From the NCBI GenBank assembly GCA_017408185.1, contig JAFQVE010000212.1, positions 1-6,595 of the forward strand: a DNA stretch of 6,595 nucleotides. The letters run 5' to 3'. Below the pieces are notes generated by a model. The model was not told the DNA's origin, ran no database searches, and saw only the letters and a list, made by a program, of their open reading frames with translations. Positions 5,467 through 6,595 of the stretch are shown here, in pieces. A program made the translations under genes and the position numbers. Position 1 is the stretch's first letter. Each line of letters starts with the position of its first letter. Source of the stretch: Oscillospiraceae bacterium (GTDB lineage Bacteria; Bacillota_A; Clostridia; Oscillospirales; JAAYXM01).

Positions 5467-5952
5467 GTGAACATCATTGCATCGGCAGACATCGGATGGG
5501 GCATCGGCCGCGGAGGCGAGCTTCTTTATCACATTCCGGAGGATATGCGCTACTTCAAAGAAATGACAACGGGAAAAACCGTAATTATGGGACGTGCAAC
5601 GCTTCTCTCTCTTCCCGGCGGCAAACCGCTGCCAAAGCGCAGAAACATCATCTTATCAACGACGCTTGATGAGGTAGAGGGCGCAGAGGTCTGCAAAACC
5701 CCCGCGGAAATCGCAGCGCTCTTAAAGGACGAAAAGAGCGAGGATATCTTTGTGATCGGAGGAGAGAGTGTTTACCGCGATATGCTTCCGTTCTGCGACA
5801 CGGCGTACATAACGCGCGTTGAGGCAATGTCAGAGGCCGACCGTCATCTCGTGAACCTTGACGAATCACCTGATTGGGAAATTGTCCGCCGCTCACCGAT
5901 GTATGCCCACAACGGCGTATGCTTTAAATTTGTGACTTATAAGAGAAAATAA
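5467..5952 (+). CDS. folA: Dihydrofolate reductase (GTG start)
   Basis: A 161-residue enzyme of normal bacterial length that reduces dihydrofolate to tetrahydrofolate with NADPH. GIGRGGELLYHIPEDMRYF (12-30) contains the active-site acid D26, VIMGRAT (39-45) and VIGGESVYRDMLP (96-108) are the NADPH-binding segments, and LPKRRNIILS (55-64) carries the folate-contacting arginine (R58). The usual LPW before the helix is LLY (19-21), and the usual FFP after ADR is HLV. These are unusual but not inactivating by inspection. The start is GTG with a strong GGGAGG site 7 nt upstream; no in-frame ATG exists nearby. It follows thyA by 70 nt without a terminator and recycles the dihydrofolate made by ThyA. 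Confidence 0.96.
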   Translation: MNIIASADIGWGIGRGGELLYHIPEDMRYFKEMTTGKTVIMGRATLLSLPGGKPLPKRRNIILSTTLDEVEGAEVCKTPAEIAALLKDEKSEDIFVIGGESVYRDMLPFCDTAYITRVEAMSEADRHLVNLDESPDWEIVRRSPMYAHNGVCFKFVTYKRK

Positions 5953-5993
5953 GAAAGAAAAAACATTATCAGATAAAACCAGGAGGACATCAG

Positions 5994-6595
5994 ATGCTTA
6001 TTACCAATGATATAAAATACGTCGGCGTGAACGACCATGAAATTGATTTGTTTGAGGGACAGTATACCGTTCCCAACGGTATGTCGTATAACTCATACGT
6101 CATTCTCGACGAAAAAATTGCCGTGCTTGATACCGTTGACGCACGCTTTACTCACGCCTGGCTTGACAACATACAAAACACACTCGAAGGAAGAGTGCCG
6201 GACTATCTTATCATCCAGCATATGGAGCCGGATCATTCAGCGAACATAGTAAACTTTATAAAGGCATATCCGGATACAAAAATTGTTTCCTCGTCGAAGT
6301 CCTTTACTATGATGAAACAGTTTTTCGGAAAGGATTTTTCCGACCGTCAGGTAGTTGTCGGCGAGGGAGATACATTAAACCTCGGCACTCACACACTCAC
6401 CTTTGTCACCGCACCGATGGTTCACTGGCCGGAGGTTATCGTGACCTATGACAGCCGCGATAAGGTTCTCTTCTCAGCAGACGGCTTCGGTAAATTCGGC
6501 GCGCTTGACGCGGATGAAGACTGGGCATGCGAGGCACGCCGTTATTACATCGGCATTGTCGGAAAATACGGTGTACAGGTTCAGAATCTTCTCAA
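5994..6595 (+). CDS. fprA: Flavodiiron protein (FprA/ROO-type), N-terminal 200 residues, cut by window edge
   Basis: The visible part is the metallo-beta-lactamase-like diiron domain. The ligand motif HMEPDH (76-81) supplies H76, E78, D80 and H81, H144 is in APMVHWPE, and D163 is in SADGFG (161-166). LDADEDWACEARRYY (171-185) is typical of clostridial A-type flavoproteins. The remaining His ligand and the C-terminal flavodoxin (FMN) domain lie beyond the right edge. Such enzymes reduce O2 to water or NO to N2O in the cytoplasm of anaerobes, with electrons from rubredoxin or similar. The start has AGGAGG 7 nt upstream. It lies 41 nt after the dihydrofolate reductase gene without an obvious terminator, so co-transcription is possible. 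Whether O2 or NO is preferred cannot be read from this sequence. Confidence 0.95.
   Translation, partial: MLITNDIKYVGVNDHEIDLFEGQYTVPNGMSYNSYVILDEKIAVLDTVDARFTHAWLDNIQNTLEGRVPDYLIIQHMEPDHSANIVNFIKAYPDTKIVSSSKSFTMMKQFFGKDFSDRQVVVGEGDTLNLGTHTLTFVTAPMVHWPEVIVTYDSRDKVLFSADGFGKFGALDADEDWACEARRYYIGIVGKYGVQVQNLL

Overview
The window looks like chromosome from a strictly anaerobic, fermentative Gram-positive bacterium (Clostridia, perhaps a gut Oscillospirales-type organism). The reasons are strong GGAGG-type ribosome binding sites, a phage phi3T/Bacillus-type thymidylate synthase, a clostridial-type flavodiiron protein and a membrane-bound group 4 [NiFe] hydrogenase. The assignment below class level is a guess. 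All genes look intact except the two cut by the window edges.

Minus strand, about 4303 down to 1: a tightly packed operon. It starts with a NuoC-like subunit and a NuoD-like [NiFe] hydrogenase large subunit, continues with the nickel-insertion genes hypA and hypB, and then runs through an Mrp antiporter-like membrane module in the order MnhE, MnhF, MnhG, MbhD (DUF4040), MbhE and the first codons of a further gene, probably MnhB/MbhF. Junctions are either overlapping (ATGA, TAATG, or 11 nt) or only 2-15 nt apart, so this is one transcription unit with translational coupling. Two starts should be shortened relative to the longest ORFs (MnhF to 1260, MbhD to 669). MnhE uses a TTG start.

Together the operon encodes part of an energy-converting, H2-evolving (or reversible) hydrogenase of the Mbh/Ech type. 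The catalytic NiFe subunit is coupled to a membrane arm related to the Mrp Na+/H+ antiporters, so that H2 chemistry with reduced ferredoxin drives ion translocation. The FeS small subunit, the NuoH-like anchor, the ferredoxin-like subunit and the MnhC/MnhD-type subunits are not in the window. They would have to lie downstream (left of position 1) or elsewhere.

Positions 4304-4565 form a divergent AT-rich promoter region. A near-consensus sigma-A promoter (TTGAAA-17-TATAAT) faces thyA, and an extended -10 promoter faces the hydrogenase operon.

Plus strand, 4566 to the right edge: thyA (thymidylate synthase), a dihydrofolate reductase gene that recycles the dihydrofolate thyA makes, and the first 200 codons of a flavodiiron (FprA/ROO-type) protein that reduces O2 and/or NO. 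No terminator is evident between these three genes, so they may be co-transcribed.
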